Assembly: GCF_031846645.1 (NCBI RefSeq)
Contig: NZ_JAVRHN010000011.1
Location: 1-64,000 of the forward strand
Direction: 5' to 3'
DNA: 64,000 nucleotides
DNA from: Autumnicola psychrophila
Lineage (GTDB): Bacteria > Bacteroidota > Bacteroidia > Flavobacteriales > Flavobacteriaceae
The notes beneath the pieces are model-generated. The model had not been told where the DNA came from. It did not search any database and worked only from the letters and a program-made list of their open reading frames with translations. Positions 1 to 9,072 of this stretch are shown one piece after another. The translations under genes were made by a program, and so were the position numbers. The number at the start of each line of letters is the position of its first letter. Position 1 is the stretch's first letter.

Positions 1-976
1 ACACATTCTTAACATCTCCATCATAAGTGAAAGTCTGAACAGCATCGGCAGTGATTACCGCTTCTGCTTTTTCGATCACAAGACTGGCAGTCAGAACTTT
101 ATCATTATAGTTGTCCTGACTTACTGTTGCAGTCACTTTATAAGTACCTGCATTAATTTGCCCATTATCGGCATATTTTACGGTGGCGCCTTCCGGAAGT
201 CCGGTAACGGCAATGCTGTGTGCAGTTCCATCATAAGTGAAAGTGTCACCTTCAAAAGTGACCTCGGTGATTTCTGAAGAAGCCATATTTACTTCAGTTA
301 TTGATCTAAAGCCTGTCCAACCGGCGGCAGCATAGGCAGCAGCAGTACCGCTAGGGATGGTTAAATCAATATTGTAGGAATCCATGAAAGGATTTTGCCC
401 AGGAGTTAAACTTAATGAAGTTACACTTCTTAAATCCCAATTCATATCGAAAGCACCCCATCCTATGTTCGTCAAACTAGCTGGAAGTGTTATATTAGTT
501 AAGCGACTATCAAAAAAAGCAAAATAACCTATACTCGTTAAATTGTCTGGTAGGTTGATACTAGTTAATTGATTCCCTTCAAAAGCAGAGTTTCCTATAC
601 TGGTTACAGTCTGAGGAATTATTACATTTTGAAGATCTGCCCACATAAAAGCGTGATCACCTATAGCAGTCACAGTATAGATATTTCCTGAAAAATTTAC
701 CGAACTGGGAATGGTTACTGACGAAATCCCCCACTCGTTATATTCTATAATACGCACTGTCTGGTTTTCTTCAGAAATAACCTCATAACGAAATGGACCT
801 TCCTGAAAGTAGGTTTGCGAAAAACCTGATGCAGAAACCAGAAGATTGAAAAAAATTAATAATCGCAAGCACTGACTATTTATAGCAATAAATTTTTTAT
901 TCACTGCCGTTGGTGTGGAAACAAATATTGTCAATAAGTGCAGTTTAATATGTTTAAGAGTAAAAGTTTGTTTCAT
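1..976 (-). CDS. Secreted leucine-rich-repeat / MBG-domain protein, C-terminus outside window
   Basis: The frame is open from an ATG at 976 to the window edge, giving about 325 N-terminal residues. A hydrophobic stretch near residues 38-52 ending in SGFSQ looks like a Sec signal peptide, with a long n-region, so the true start could be further in. Residues of about 85-200 carry BspA/LRR_5-type repeats (recurring IPxSVTSIGxxAF and LTSIxLP patterns). From about residue 240 there are MBG-like Ig-fold repeats with FTYDGTAHSI and, a second time, FTYDG near the edge. In Flavobacteriaceae such proteins are usually cell-surface or secreted and often end in a type IX secretion sorting domain, which would lie outside this window. 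Function is unknown; adhesion or binding is a guess from the architecture. Confidence 0.8.
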   Translation of the reverse strand, partial: MKQTFTLKHIKLHLLTIFVSTPTAVNKKFIAINSQCLRLLIFFNLLVSASGFSQTYFQEGPFRYEVISEENQTVRIIEYNEWGISSVTIPSSVNFSGNIYTVTAIGDHAFMWADLQNVIIPQTVTSIGNSAFEGNQLTSINLPDNLTSIGYFAFFDSRLTNITLPASLTNIGWGAFDMNWDLRSVTSLSLTPGQNPFMDSYNIDLTIPSGTAAAYAAAGWTGFRSITEVNMASSEITEVTFEGDTFTYDGTAHSIAVTGLPEGATVKYADNGQINAGTYKVTATVSQDNYNDKVLTASLVIEKAEAVITADAVQTFTYDGDVKNV

Positions 977-1872
977 ATTAGTTGATTTCCATATTTAATT
1001 AAGGTTCGGCCTACTACCACTTTATACTGCTCCAGATCTGCTAATAGCGAACATGACATTTAAGTCTGTTCCTCTTATGGTTAAGAAATCAGGTGCTAAA
1101 TCTTGGTGGTATCCGTGAAATTTATGATTTGCTCGGTAATTGTATTTGCGGTTCAGCTTAAGTCTAAAACTGACAATATGGAGATAATTAGAATTTTCAC
1201 GTTTGAATTACAGCAGAAAGACTGCTGGTTACGCGTGCATAAGGAATAGTAAAAGTTCTTCATGAAAGAGTAGGTTAAGATATTGGGTTTATTGAGATTT
1301 TTGGGTTTTAAAATATTATCAGCACTTTTGGAGCTTTCCAAAAGGACCTGAAATTGAGGTTCAACTTGGAGTATGCAAAAAAACTTTAAAAAAACGTTAA
1401 TAAAAATAAAAATAGATAATTGTAGTGTCTAAATTTGATTTGATCACGTGTTTTTTTCAAAATTGTTTATCTTATACTGTCCATAGTCTCTGAGACTAAT
1501 AGTGATAAAGCTTTTAAAGGTTTTTTAATAAATTTACTAGTCTGGTAATATTATACAGCCATAGCTTCAATAGTCTTATTCTGCAGTGGTCACTTTTAAT
1601 GATTGCTTTGCATGGTCTCCATGAAAAGTATTTCTATAGGAAGTAAAATAAAGTTCAAATTTTTTTAGGCGGGGTGAATCTAGCGGGAGAACTGATCTTG
1701 GATCTATTGCTTACAGCGTAATGACCCCTGCTCATGTGTAAAAACCAAAACTAACAAGAGAGTAATTATTTGAAGTCCTTATTTCTCCAAATCTGAAGTT
1801 ATCAGTTCTTCTAGGGCAGGAAAAGGAGTAACCTAAGAAATCTTATTACCAGCAATTAATAATTTAAGGATC
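977..1872. other. Gene-poor gap with a decayed AraC fragment
   Basis: About 900 bases without a convincing intact gene. The only interpretable content is the AraC-type pseudogene fragment at about 1500-1680. An open frame of 62 codons at 1153-1341 has no recognisable features. The stretch is AT-rich and has stop codons in all frames. Confidence 0.6.
1500..1680 (-). pseudogene. Remnant of an AraC-family DNA-binding domain
   Basis: Translated on the minus strand, this stretch gives LKKFELYFTSYRN followed by GDHAKQSLKV, then a stop, and after a frame change NKTIEAMA. The intact AraC gene at 2552-3712 has LKQQFEMSFAAYKN, MDHAKKLIEN and SNTIEALA in the same order and spacing. Nucleotide identity is also evident (for example CTTCAATAGT in both). 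The copy has at least one frameshift and in-frame stops and lacks any N-terminal membrane domain. It is therefore the decayed end of a paralogous regulator gene, either a duplicate of its neighbour or the remains of a separate relative. Confidence 0.75.
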
Positions 1873-2079
1873 TCAAGGTCCTTTCTTAGTTTTTAGGCCA
1901 ATCAGAACGGTTAATCCGAAGAAAACAACCCAAAAAGCATAAATTATATAGACATAGAATTCCCTCAGTAGCTCTTGTTCTATAATATAGAGTAGCCTTG
2001 CGAAGCCATAAATGTAGGCAGCCAACAATAACGGAGAAATAATGGAGTACATATATCTATTTTCATAGTAAGTGGTCAA
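1873..2079 (-). CDS. Small two-helix membrane protein (hypothetical)
   Basis: A 68-residue frame beginning with TTG at 2079; an ATG nine codons further in (2052) is an equally good start. It has two hydrophobic segments (about residues 11-32 and 40-62) and a basic tail KTKKGP, so it is probably a small inner-membrane protein. It lies 7 bp after the stop of the similar small membrane gene at 2087-2368, which suggests a two-gene transcript downstream of the AraC regulator. No family is recognised. The region is decayed, so it may not be expressed. Confidence 0.4.
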   Translation of the reverse strand: MTTYYENRYMYSIISPLLLAAYIYGFARLLYIIEQELLREFYVYIIYAFWVVFFGLTVLIGLKTKKGP

Positions 2080-2086
2080 TTGCTGT

Positions 2087-2368
2087 TTATAATGCCTGGA
2101 GGCTTACATCTATCGGAAATCTTTTCTTTCTTATCATTACGAACTCCAGACATATCCTCATCACCAAAGTTACTGTCAAAATCCCTAAGTCTCTGGGTGC
2201 CTTACTGCTTATGTAGGTGGAAATCAAAAAGAAGAAGAGCCCCAGTAATAAAATAACAGCTATAAACACTATGAAGATCATCCATTCTTGATGACTGATG
2301 ATCTCGTGATGGCTATTTTCGGGTTGTGCAGAAATCCCGTCCCGCTGCTCTTTTTTCTTTTCCTCCAT
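2087..2368 (-). CDS. Small membrane protein (hypothetical)
   Basis: A 93-residue frame with an ATG start preceded by a purine-rich GGCAGGAATGA stretch. The N-terminal 25 residues are charged (MEEKKKEQRDG) and are followed by one strong transmembrane helix (about 29-52), a weaker second hydrophobic segment (about 62-80) and a basic end. It lies downstream of, and in the same direction as, the membrane-bound AraC gene, with a gap of about 180 bp. I recognise no family. The clear helix and its pairing with 1873-2079 support a real gene, but only modestly. Confidence 0.45.
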   Translation of the reverse strand: MEEKKKEQRDGISAQPENSHHEIISHQEWMIFIVFIAVILLLGLFFFLISTYISSKAPRDLGILTVTLVMRICLEFVMIRKKRFPIDVSLQAL

Positions 2369-2551
2369 TCATTCCTGCCACATTTTATAACTAAAATTTG
2401 CTTCAGTGATTCCACAGCGCGATGTGATATTTTGAGAGATTAGTTGCAAAAAAGGAAATAAATTGGATATTAAACAGTGGGAAATAGAGTCAAGTGTATT
2501 CAGGTTCTATTTGGATAACTTCTTTACAGGCCTGATTACAAAAAACCAGAA

Positions 2552-3712
2552 TTAATTTTTGGTGAGCGAATATTGACTGGGGCTTACATCAGTTGCGCTT
2601 TTAAAAGCTTTGCTGAAAGATGTTCTGCTGGCAAATCCACATTCCCCGGCCAAAGCTTCAATAGTGTTACTTTGCAGGTAACCATTTTCAATAAGCTTTT
2701 TTGCATGATCCATTCGCAAACCGTTTTTATAGGCCGCAAAACTCATTTCAAATTGTTGCTTGAGGAAATAGGAAATATGATGGGAAGGCATTTCCAGTTC
2801 CCTGGCACATTCGGAAAGGCTGAAATTTTGATTCAAATAGGACCTGTTTTCTTTCAGGCGCTCTAGCTTTGCATTAACCACCTGCTCATCAAGTCCGAAT
2901 TTCAGGTCCTCTGGTTGTTCTTGTGTTTTAATATCAGGAACAGGTTTTACCTGCTGTGGGTAACCGTACAGAATACTGGGGAAATAAATGGGAATGATTC
3001 CAATAAGAAAAAGCGCTATATATAGAAAGAAAGTTATAATTCCTCCATCTTTTCCTATAATAATTAATGAGTGAAATAAATTCTCCTGAAACATCTTTTC
3101 TAAAGCATAGATACTGGCCAAAACGGCCATTACCATTAAAATACTCCAAAAAGTGAATAGCCATTTATTGAGTATAGATTTTAATTCATCATTCTTTCCT
3201 TTTTTAATAAAGGTCCTTATTTGAGGTAGTAATACTACTAAAACACCTAACTGCCAAATGTGCCGCATAAGAAGATGTTGATCGAGATCTAAGAGCCAGT
3301 AATGAACTGCCAGTCTTTCCCGGGGTGATGAAATTGTAGAGTCAATAAGATTATTATAAAAACTCTCTGGTTGGAGATATACATAACTAACATCAATTAA
3401 ACCTAAAAGAAAAGGAATAAACAAAATTAATTCTGCGTTATGCCACTTAAGTTCATCCGTCAAAATGACTTTGAAATAATAATAGATCGGGACAAAAATC
3501 AGGTGATACGGGAGTAACGGCCAAAGAAAGAACCATCTGAAATGCTGTAAATAGCCGCCGTCTATTATGTAGGCTTGCAAGGCATACACCGACAATAGAA
3601 AATAAAAACTACCTAAAATACGGGTGGCAGTAGTATTCGTAGATTTTTTTAGAAATAAGGTAGTGGATAAGACAAAGCCAAAGATGGATGCTATTAATAA
3701 AATGTTAATCAA
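2552..3712 (-). CDS. Membrane-bound AraC-family transcriptional regulator
   Basis: 386 residues. About residues 1-245 hold six or seven hydrophobic helices. Residues of about 275-386 form an AraC/XylS DNA-binding domain with two helix-turn-helices (FSLSECARELEMPSHHISYF and TIEALAGECGFASRTSFSKAF) and the typical ending DVSPSQY. This 7TM-like plus AraC arrangement is common in Bacteroidota and is taken to sense a membrane or extracellular signal and act directly on DNA. The start is TTG at 3712; no ATG lies nearby in frame, and the first in-frame ATG would delete most of the membrane region. The target is unknown. A decayed relative of its DNA-binding domain lies 1 kb downstream. Confidence 0.88.
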   Translation of the reverse strand: MINILLIASIFGFVLSTTLFLKKSTNTTATRILGSFYFLLSVYALQAYIIDGGYLQHFRWFFLWPLLPYHLIFVPIYYYFKVILTDELKWHNAELILFIPFLLGLIDVSYVYLQPESFYNNLIDSTISSPRERLAVHYWLLDLDQHLLMRHIWQLGVLVVLLPQIRTFIKKGKNDELKSILNKWLFTFWSILMVMAVLASIYALEKMFQENLFHSLIIIGKDGGIITFFLYIALFLIGIIPIYFPSILYGYPQQVKPVPDIKTQEQPEDLKFGLDEQVVNAKLERLKENRSYLNQNFSLSECARELEMPSHHISYFLKQQFEMSFAAYKNGLRMDHAKKLIENGYLQSNTIEALAGECGFASRTSFSKAFKSATDVSPSQYSLTKN

Positions 3713-4628
3713 ATCGGAAGTATTACAGAACTTTTAAAGTTGTTACAGTGATGACCCAAATCATTTCGGCCCCATAACAACGAAATTTTTGTTTTAAACT
3801 ATAAGGAGCTGAAAATGCTATTAAGTTTCTCCAAGTTATCATACTTTATCTTCTTTTCAAAGGTCCGACAACAAAGAAAAAGATTGAATAATTTTTTACA
3901 AATTTATTCCTATATTTTTTAATGATTTTTTTTAAACTTTTGAACTTATTTCATCTAGAGGCCACAGTCGGAATAAAGATTATTAACGATTGTGGCGAAT
4001 GTCTGGCAATATATGACATCAAATAATTTAATTTTGCAGCGATCAGCTATTTCTTTAAAATAAAAATGACACGTTGATTCGAATAAACGGAAAATAAAGT
4101 GTCGTTAGGACCTTCCACACCTTCTTCGCTATTAATTTCTGTGCAATAGGAAGCAGTTGGACACTGCTGAGGGATTTAGTCTTGGGTTTTATTTTAATGG
4201 CTGGGGAAATTCAGGACGTAAGTTTTGTGCTGAATAATACAGAATTACTTTTTTCGGTTATAAATACGGAGAAGAAGAGTTGAGTATGTGAGGAAATTAA
4301 GGAGCAAAGCTGCTTTTTGGTAGCGGTGAAGACATCCTAACTACCGGAAGATTGTTTCTCCAGATAAAAGCTGCTATTCCACCAGAAATGAACTTATATC
4401 TTTTTTAATAACTAATTGCTCGAGGATAAAGAGGGAAACGGTCACCTGGTGCAGAGGTATAACAGAATCGTATGAACATTTTATTTACTCTGGCTTTTTT
4501 CAGCTTTAGAGATTCTTTTCTATAAAGAATACAACTTCCTATTCTTAAAACCGGAGCAGACAAAATATTTAAATAATTCCATACGTTCTTTTCGTTATCT
4601 TTAATTAGTTAACGGTAACAAAGATAGC
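3713..4628. other. Gene-free stretch of about 900 bp
   Basis: I see no gene, tRNA or clear repeat here. Open frames are all under 40 codons. The stretch separates the leftward AraC gene from the rightward orphan membrane protein at 4629, so promoters for both should lie in it, but I could not place a convincing TTTG/TAnnTTTG pair. It is probably decayed former coding sequence, like 977-1872. Confidence 0.5.
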
Positions 4629-5111
4629 ATGTTTTTGGAGCGTATCGCGGTTATTACTCTTCAGCTGAGGGCAAAGCTCCAGGATTCTTTTAATTATGTA
4701 CTGCGGGAAACAGATTCACAACTTGGCCAGGTATTAATTACCTGCTGTTTTTTATTTTTGACGACCCTCCTATTTTATGTCTGGACTACTCCCTCCAGTT
4801 TATGGATTCAGATAAGTTTTACTGTTATTTACTTTATTCCTTTTTTATTAAGCATGGCAGCCGTTTATTTCTTTGTTAAAAGAAAAAGGATCAGAAACAG
4901 ATTAAATACCCTGGAAGTATATTCCATAGATGACGATGCGAGAGAAAAATTTCAACATTTTGACCTTAGGGTTATTCAATTAAGCATAGATCAGGCAAAT
5001 GCTATTTTTGAAGCTTTCTCAGTAAAGCATTTCTGTGGAAGTTATAAGAGCTTTCAACTCACATTTTTTTTAACGCTATTTGTTAAATTTTGCATCAAAG
5101 TAAAAAGGTAA
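4629..5111 (+). CDS. Orphan two-helix membrane protein (hypothetical)
   Basis: 160 residues from an ATG. Residues 1-30 are amphipathic; two transmembrane helices follow (about 34-52 and 58-84); then comes a basic turn KRKRIRNR and a cytoplasmic C-terminal part (SIDDDAREKFQHFDLRVIQLSIDQANAIFEAF), ending in another hydrophobic patch and a basic tail. I recognise no family. The stop codon (5109-5111) sits inside the left arm of a perfect 15-bp hairpin, consistent with transcription ending right there, though the hairpin may serve only the opposing tRNA. It may be a truncated form of a larger protein. Confidence 0.5.
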   Translation: MFLERIAVITLQLRAKLQDSFNYVLRETDSQLGQVLITCCFLFLTTLLFYVWTTPSSLWIQISFTVIYFIPFLLSMAAVYFFVKRKRIRNRLNTLEVYSIDDDAREKFQHFDLRVIQLSIDQANAIFEAFSVKHFCGSYKSFQLTFFLTLFVKFCIKVKR

Positions 5112-5139
5112 TTATATTAAAATCATATAATTACCTTTT
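5103..5139. terminator. Bidirectional rho-independent terminator
   Basis: A perfect 15-bp inverted repeat (arms 5103-5117 and 5125-5139, 7-base loop) begins with AAAAGG and ends with CCTTTT, so it reads as a hairpin with a short U-tract on either strand. It lies between the rightward orphan gene, whose stop codon it overlaps, and the leftward tRNA-Pro. Confidence 0.75.
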
Positions 5140-5163
5140 AAATGTGTTAATTTGATATGCTAA

Positions 5164-5241
<78 letters not shown>

Positions 5242-5328
5242 AATCTTTACTCCATTAACGGAAGAAAATGAACCTCCATTAAAAGAAGTGCAAATAAAAT
5301 AGGTTATTTACATATTTCAAAAGAATTA

Positions 5329-6189
5329 TCACTTTTTGTTTCGCTCTTTTGCTGCAAAATGACTTATAAAATTATCAGGATGTGCCCCTGTTCTTTCTTC
5401 TCTGTCCAACATATCAATACGAGCCATATCCTCTGATGATATTTGAAAATCAAATACCTGCGAATTTTCCAAAATTCTTTGCTTATGTACGCTTTTTGGT
5501 ATAGTCAATACGCCTTTCTGAAGACTCCAGCGAATCACTAATTGTGCTACGCTTTTATCATACTTCCTCGCGAGCTGCTTTAGTTCTTCAATTTGCATTA
5601 CTTTACCACGCATCAATGGGGACCATGCCTGATACTGAATATTATTTTTTTTGCAGTAATCAATTAAATCTTGCTGAATAAGCCTGGGATGAAATTCATT
5701 TTGAAGAATCATAGGAATAACTTCAGATTTATTCTTTAGCTCTTCCAAATGGTGCTCCATGCAATTACACACTCCAATGGCTTTTGCTTTCCCATCGCGA
5801 TGTAACTTTTCAAGAGCCCTCCAGGTATCAATATATTTTACGGTAGGCCAATGAATTAGATATAAATCAACATATTTAAGTTGCAATCTTTTAAGAGATT
5901 TTTCGAATGCTTTTAAGGTGGATTCATACCCCTCATCATCGTTCCAAACCTTTGTTGTCACAAATATTTCATCTCTCAAAATTCCGCTGGATCTAATAGC
6001 TTCTCCCACGCCTTCTTCATTCTTATACATACTGGCAGTGTCAATGTGCCTATAACCAATTTCTAATGCGGAATGGACTGCTTTTATTACTTCATCACCA
6101 TTCTTTGACTTGTACACTCCTAGTCCTAAGTATGGCATATCATCGCCGTTTCTTAAGCTTATAGTTCCCCTAATATCTGTTAAATCCAT
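5329..6189 (-). CDS. Aldo/keto reductase
   Basis: 286 residues; a soluble (beta/alpha)8-barrel NAD(P)H-dependent carbonyl reductase, closest in pattern to the AKR5 / 2,5-diketogluconate reductase group. The full catalytic tetrad is visible: D50 (in RHIDTA), Y55 (SMYKNE), K80 (VTTKVW) and H113 (LIHWP). The cofactor-binding IPKSVHKQRI lies near the C-terminus. I use the ATG at 6189, preceded by AGGATGT; an upstream TTG at 6216 would add nine residues. It stands alone between a tRNA and the YaiO module. The substrate cannot be read from the sequence. Confidence 0.93.
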   Translation of the reverse strand: MDLTDIRGTISLRNGDDMPYLGLGVYKSKNGDEVIKAVHSALEIGYRHIDTASMYKNEEGVGEAIRSSGILRDEIFVTTKVWNDDEGYESTLKAFEKSLKRLQLKYVDLYLIHWPTVKYIDTWRALEKLHRDGKAKAIGVCNCMEHHLEELKNKSEVIPMILQNEFHPRLIQQDLIDYCKKNNIQYQAWSPLMRGKVMQIEELKQLARKYDKSVAQLVIRWSLQKGVLTIPKSVHKQRILENSQVFDFQISSEDMARIDMLDREERTGAHPDNFISHFAAKERNKK

Positions 6190-6376
6190 ACATCCTAATT
6201 TGAAATTGGATTTCAAAAATATACTGAAAAATTGAAGATCCGAAAGCTTTTAATTAGATATAGGGCGTATAGCGAGTGCAGAGGGTTTATTTACTCATTC
6301 TGAAAATCTTATAAGAAAAAAAGGTTTGTTTGCTGTAAAACTATATTTTTGAAGAAAATTTGCACTATCCCCAGAT

Positions 6377-7624
6377 ATGAAGAACCTCTTAATTGCCCTT
6401 ATTCTAATGAGCTTCGCCTCCTTAACTACACAAGCCCAGGAGACTACAGAAAAGAATACCGACTCACTTTATTACAATGCACTTGATTTGTACAAAGGAA
6501 AAAAATATGGCGAGTCATTAAAACTTACTAATCGTGCTCTGGAAATTGCACCAGAATATCATGATATCAGAATTCTTCAGATAAGGAATTACTGGGCTCT
6601 CAATCAGCCAGATCAAGCTGATCAGGATTTAAATCTTTTACTAAAAGAAGCTCCACATTATGTAGACACCAAATCCCTTGCTTTGCAGCGTATTGGAAAG
6701 TATAATGCTAAAAAAGACGCTCTTCGGTTTATAGCTGAACTGGAAAATATTTATACTAATGATACTTCCCTGAAAATTCAAAAAGCACAGCTCCTGCTGA
6801 GTTTAAGAAGAAGAAAAGAGGCGAGGGAAATAGCCCTGAAAACTATAGAAGATTCAGAAATTTCAGGAGCCGATCGATATGTACTTCAAATTATATTGAA
6901 TAGAACAGTAACTAATGAAGTTGCCGTAAATTATCAGCTAAACAATTTTAGCGATGTTTATGAGCGGGAGCCATGGCATACGATAAGTGCAGATTTTCAG
7001 CATAATGTAAACCGTACCGCAATAATTGGAAGGGTAAATTATACTGACAGGGCTTATGACCAGGGAACTCTATACGAACTGGAGGCTTATCCCGTGTTTA
7101 ATGACAAAATGTATGGTTTTGTAAATGCAGGTGTTTCTGATGGTACACTTTTTCCTAATTACCGCGGAAGTGCTTCGTTTTTTTATAATTTCGCTCAAAT
7201 CTTTGAAGCCGAAATTGGCGGCAGGCTTCTGGGTTTCTCCGATAGTAGTTTTTTCACAGGTATTTTTGGACTGACTGCTTATCAGGGTAGTTTCTATCTT
7301 AATGCCAGAACTTTTCTAGGGCCTGAAAGGTTAAATCAACTGGTCCAAAATTACCAGTTTAACATTCGATATTACTTTGGCAATGCAGATAATTTCTTCT
7401 TTGGCAGATTGGGAAGTGGTATCTCTCCCGATGAAAGGGTAATATACACCTCAGTACAAAACAATCCTGGTCTGGAAGCTTATTATTTTAATGTAGGTAT
7501 AAATAAATCTTTGGGTGTCCACCATATTATTCAACTGGGAGGAGGTTATCTTTTTGAAGATGTAAATACCGGAACTAAGGGAAATCAACTTCTTGCGAAC
7601 ATCATGTATCGCTATAGATTTTAG
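6377..7624 (+). CDS. YaiO-like outer-membrane beta-barrel protein with N-terminal TPRs
   Basis: 415 residues. A Sec signal peptide (residues 1-20, ending TQAQE) is followed by TPR-like helical repeats (about 25-190) and then an alternating aromatic-rich beta region to a C-terminal YRYRF, typical of an outer-membrane barrel. This matches the YaiO family, whose E. coli member is an outer-membrane protein encoded beside the GT2 gene yaiP. Here too a processive GT2 gene is adjacent, convergently, with the two stop codons overlapping by 4 bp. The layout resembles PgaA/PgaC or AlgK-AlgE export systems, so a role in exporting or binding a polysaccharide is inferred. A TATTTTTG -7 element lies at 6344-6351. 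Confidence 0.85.
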   Translation: MKNLLIALILMSFASLTTQAQETTEKNTDSLYYNALDLYKGKKYGESLKLTNRALEIAPEYHDIRILQIRNYWALNQPDQADQDLNLLLKEAPHYVDTKSLALQRIGKYNAKKDALRFIAELENIYTNDTSLKIQKAQLLLSLRRRKEAREIALKTIEDSEISGADRYVLQIILNRTVTNEVAVNYQLNNFSDVYEREPWHTISADFQHNVNRTAIIGRVNYTDRAYDQGTLYELEAYPVFNDKMYGFVNAGVSDGTLFPNYRGSASFFYNFAQIFEAEIGGRLLGFSDSSFFTGIFGLTAYQGSFYLNARTFLGPERLNQLVQNYQFNIRYYFGNADNFFFGRLGSGISPDERVIYTSVQNNPGLEAYYFNVGINKSLGVHHIIQLGGGYLFEDVNTGTKGNQLLANIMYRYRF

Positions 7625-9072
7625 TCTTCTGAGATTTTAAAACCTTTTCTGGTCATCACTCCCCAGCCAGACTTGATTTTAAACAACTTTTTGTAGTACC
7701 CCTTCATTTGGCCATACAGTAAAACCGGGTGATACAAAAAAGGCTCAAGATAAGATGCCAGAAGTAGTTCTACAACTTGTGCCGGCTTTGTATAATGGTC
7801 AAAGCTTTTAACATACATAAAAACTGCAGCCGTAGAAAAAAGACATCCCAGCAGATATATAAAAGCATAAATTAAAATAGCATTCGGCCAGTTTATTAAC
7901 CCCATCAATGCAAAAACAAAAATTGCAATTATACCTAAGAATTCTACCAAAGGTGCTCCAAACTCAAAAATTAGCCAATAAGGAAAATAAATTATTCCCA
8001 TATGCCTGTACTTCCTGTTTAAAAAAAGGTGTTTGTGTATACTTATAGTTTCCCATAAGCCCCTGGACCACCTGTCACGTTGATTAATAAGTACCTGATA
8101 TGTGGGAGGTGCTTCTGTCCAGCAAAGTGTTTCTGGCAGATATACTACTTTGTATGGCAACTTTAGATCTTCCATATGAGTTCTTAACCTAATACACAGT
8201 TCCAGGTCCTCCCCAACCATTTTAGCATCAAACCCTCCTACTTCAATCACCCGTTTAAGAGGGTACATTCCAAAAGCTCCTGAAACCAACATAAGTCCAT
8301 TGATTTCGCCCCAAGCCATGCGCCCCAGTAAAAATGCTCTTATGTACTCTACCACCTGAATCATTGGAACAAGATTATCAGGTAGCCTTAGCTCCTTTAA
8401 GACACCGTTTTTCACTACAGAATCGTTAGCTATTCCTATACCTGCTCCACAAGCAATTATTTCTTTGTCATCTTCTTCAAGATACGGCCTTACCATCTTT
8501 ATTAAAGCGTCCTGTTCAATTATACAATCGGCATCTGTACATATTACCAGTTCACTACTAGCAAAGTTAATTCCCGCGTTTAATGCGTCTGCCCGTCCTC
8601 CGTTATTTTTATCTATAACTGTAAGATGCGTGTACTTTTTATTTCTGCTTTTATAAATATGATTTACAGAAGCAGTTGGAATTGGTTGTGTAATAAATGT
8701 TGCATCCCGCGGCTCCAGGTCAAATTCTTCAATTAACTTTTGTAGGGAGTCATCTTTACTACCATCATTCACCAGGATAAAATCATAGTACGGGTATTGG
8801 ATAGAAAGAAGGGATTTTACGTTTTCTATTATGGTCAAACCTTCATTAAATGCGGGAGCAACCAATGTTACAGAAGGGATATCTGTAGCTCCTACGATAT
8901 CCTTCACATTAAGAAAAACAGAGCGTTGCTTTGTTCTATTGATGGCTCTGTTAGCCAAGATTATCCCAGTAAAGTAGATGCTCATTAGGATAAGTCCGTA
9001 AAAAAAGAAAAAATAATTTACCGACCAGAAAATCACCTCTCCCCAAGAGATATTGAACAGATCATTCTGCAT
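7621..9072 (-). CDS. Processive GT2 family glycosyltransferase (polysaccharide synthase-like)
   Basis: 483 residues from the ATG at 9072; an ATG at 9132 would give 503 and a 71-bp overlap instead of 11 bp with the upstream gene. One N-terminal helix (about 15-40) is followed by a GT-A domain with the processive set: VNDGS (D103), CTDAD (D180, D182), GEDLELC (D289) and QRDRW (331-335). Three or four C-terminal helices follow. This is the architecture of PgaC/IcaA, NodC and hyaluronan synthases, so it probably polymerises and extrudes a beta-linked polysaccharide. It is translationally coupled to the HEAT gene upstream and faces the YaiO gene. The sugar is unknown. Confidence 0.9.
   Translation of the reverse strand: MQNDLFNISWGEVIFWSVNYFFFFYGLILMSIYFTGIILANRAINRTKQRSVFLNVKDIVGATDIPSVTLVAPAFNEGLTIIENVKSLLSIQYPYYDFILVNDGSKDDSLQKLIEEFDLEPRDATFITQPIPTASVNHIYKSRNKKYTHLTVIDKNNGGRADALNAGINFASSELVICTDADCIIEQDALIKMVRPYLEEDDKEIIACGAGIGIANDSVVKNGVLKELRLPDNLVPMIQVVEYIRAFLLGRMAWGEINGLMLVSGAFGMYPLKRVIEVGGFDAKMVGEDLELCIRLRTHMEDLKLPYKVVYLPETLCWTEAPPTYQVLINQRDRWSRGLWETISIHKHLFLNRKYRHMGIIYFPYWLIFEFGAPLVEFLGIIAIFVFALMGLINWPNAILIYAFIYLLGCLFSTAAVFMYVKSFDHYTKPAQVVELLLASYLEPFLYHPVLLYGQMKGYYKKLFKIKSGWGVMTRKGFKISED

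Noticed and set aside
1153..1341. 62-codon open frame on the minus strand
   Set aside because: No start context, family or membrane feature, in a stretch that otherwise looks decayed.
2573..2866. Open frame antisense to the AraC gene
   Set aside because: It is a shadow of a well-supported coding frame.
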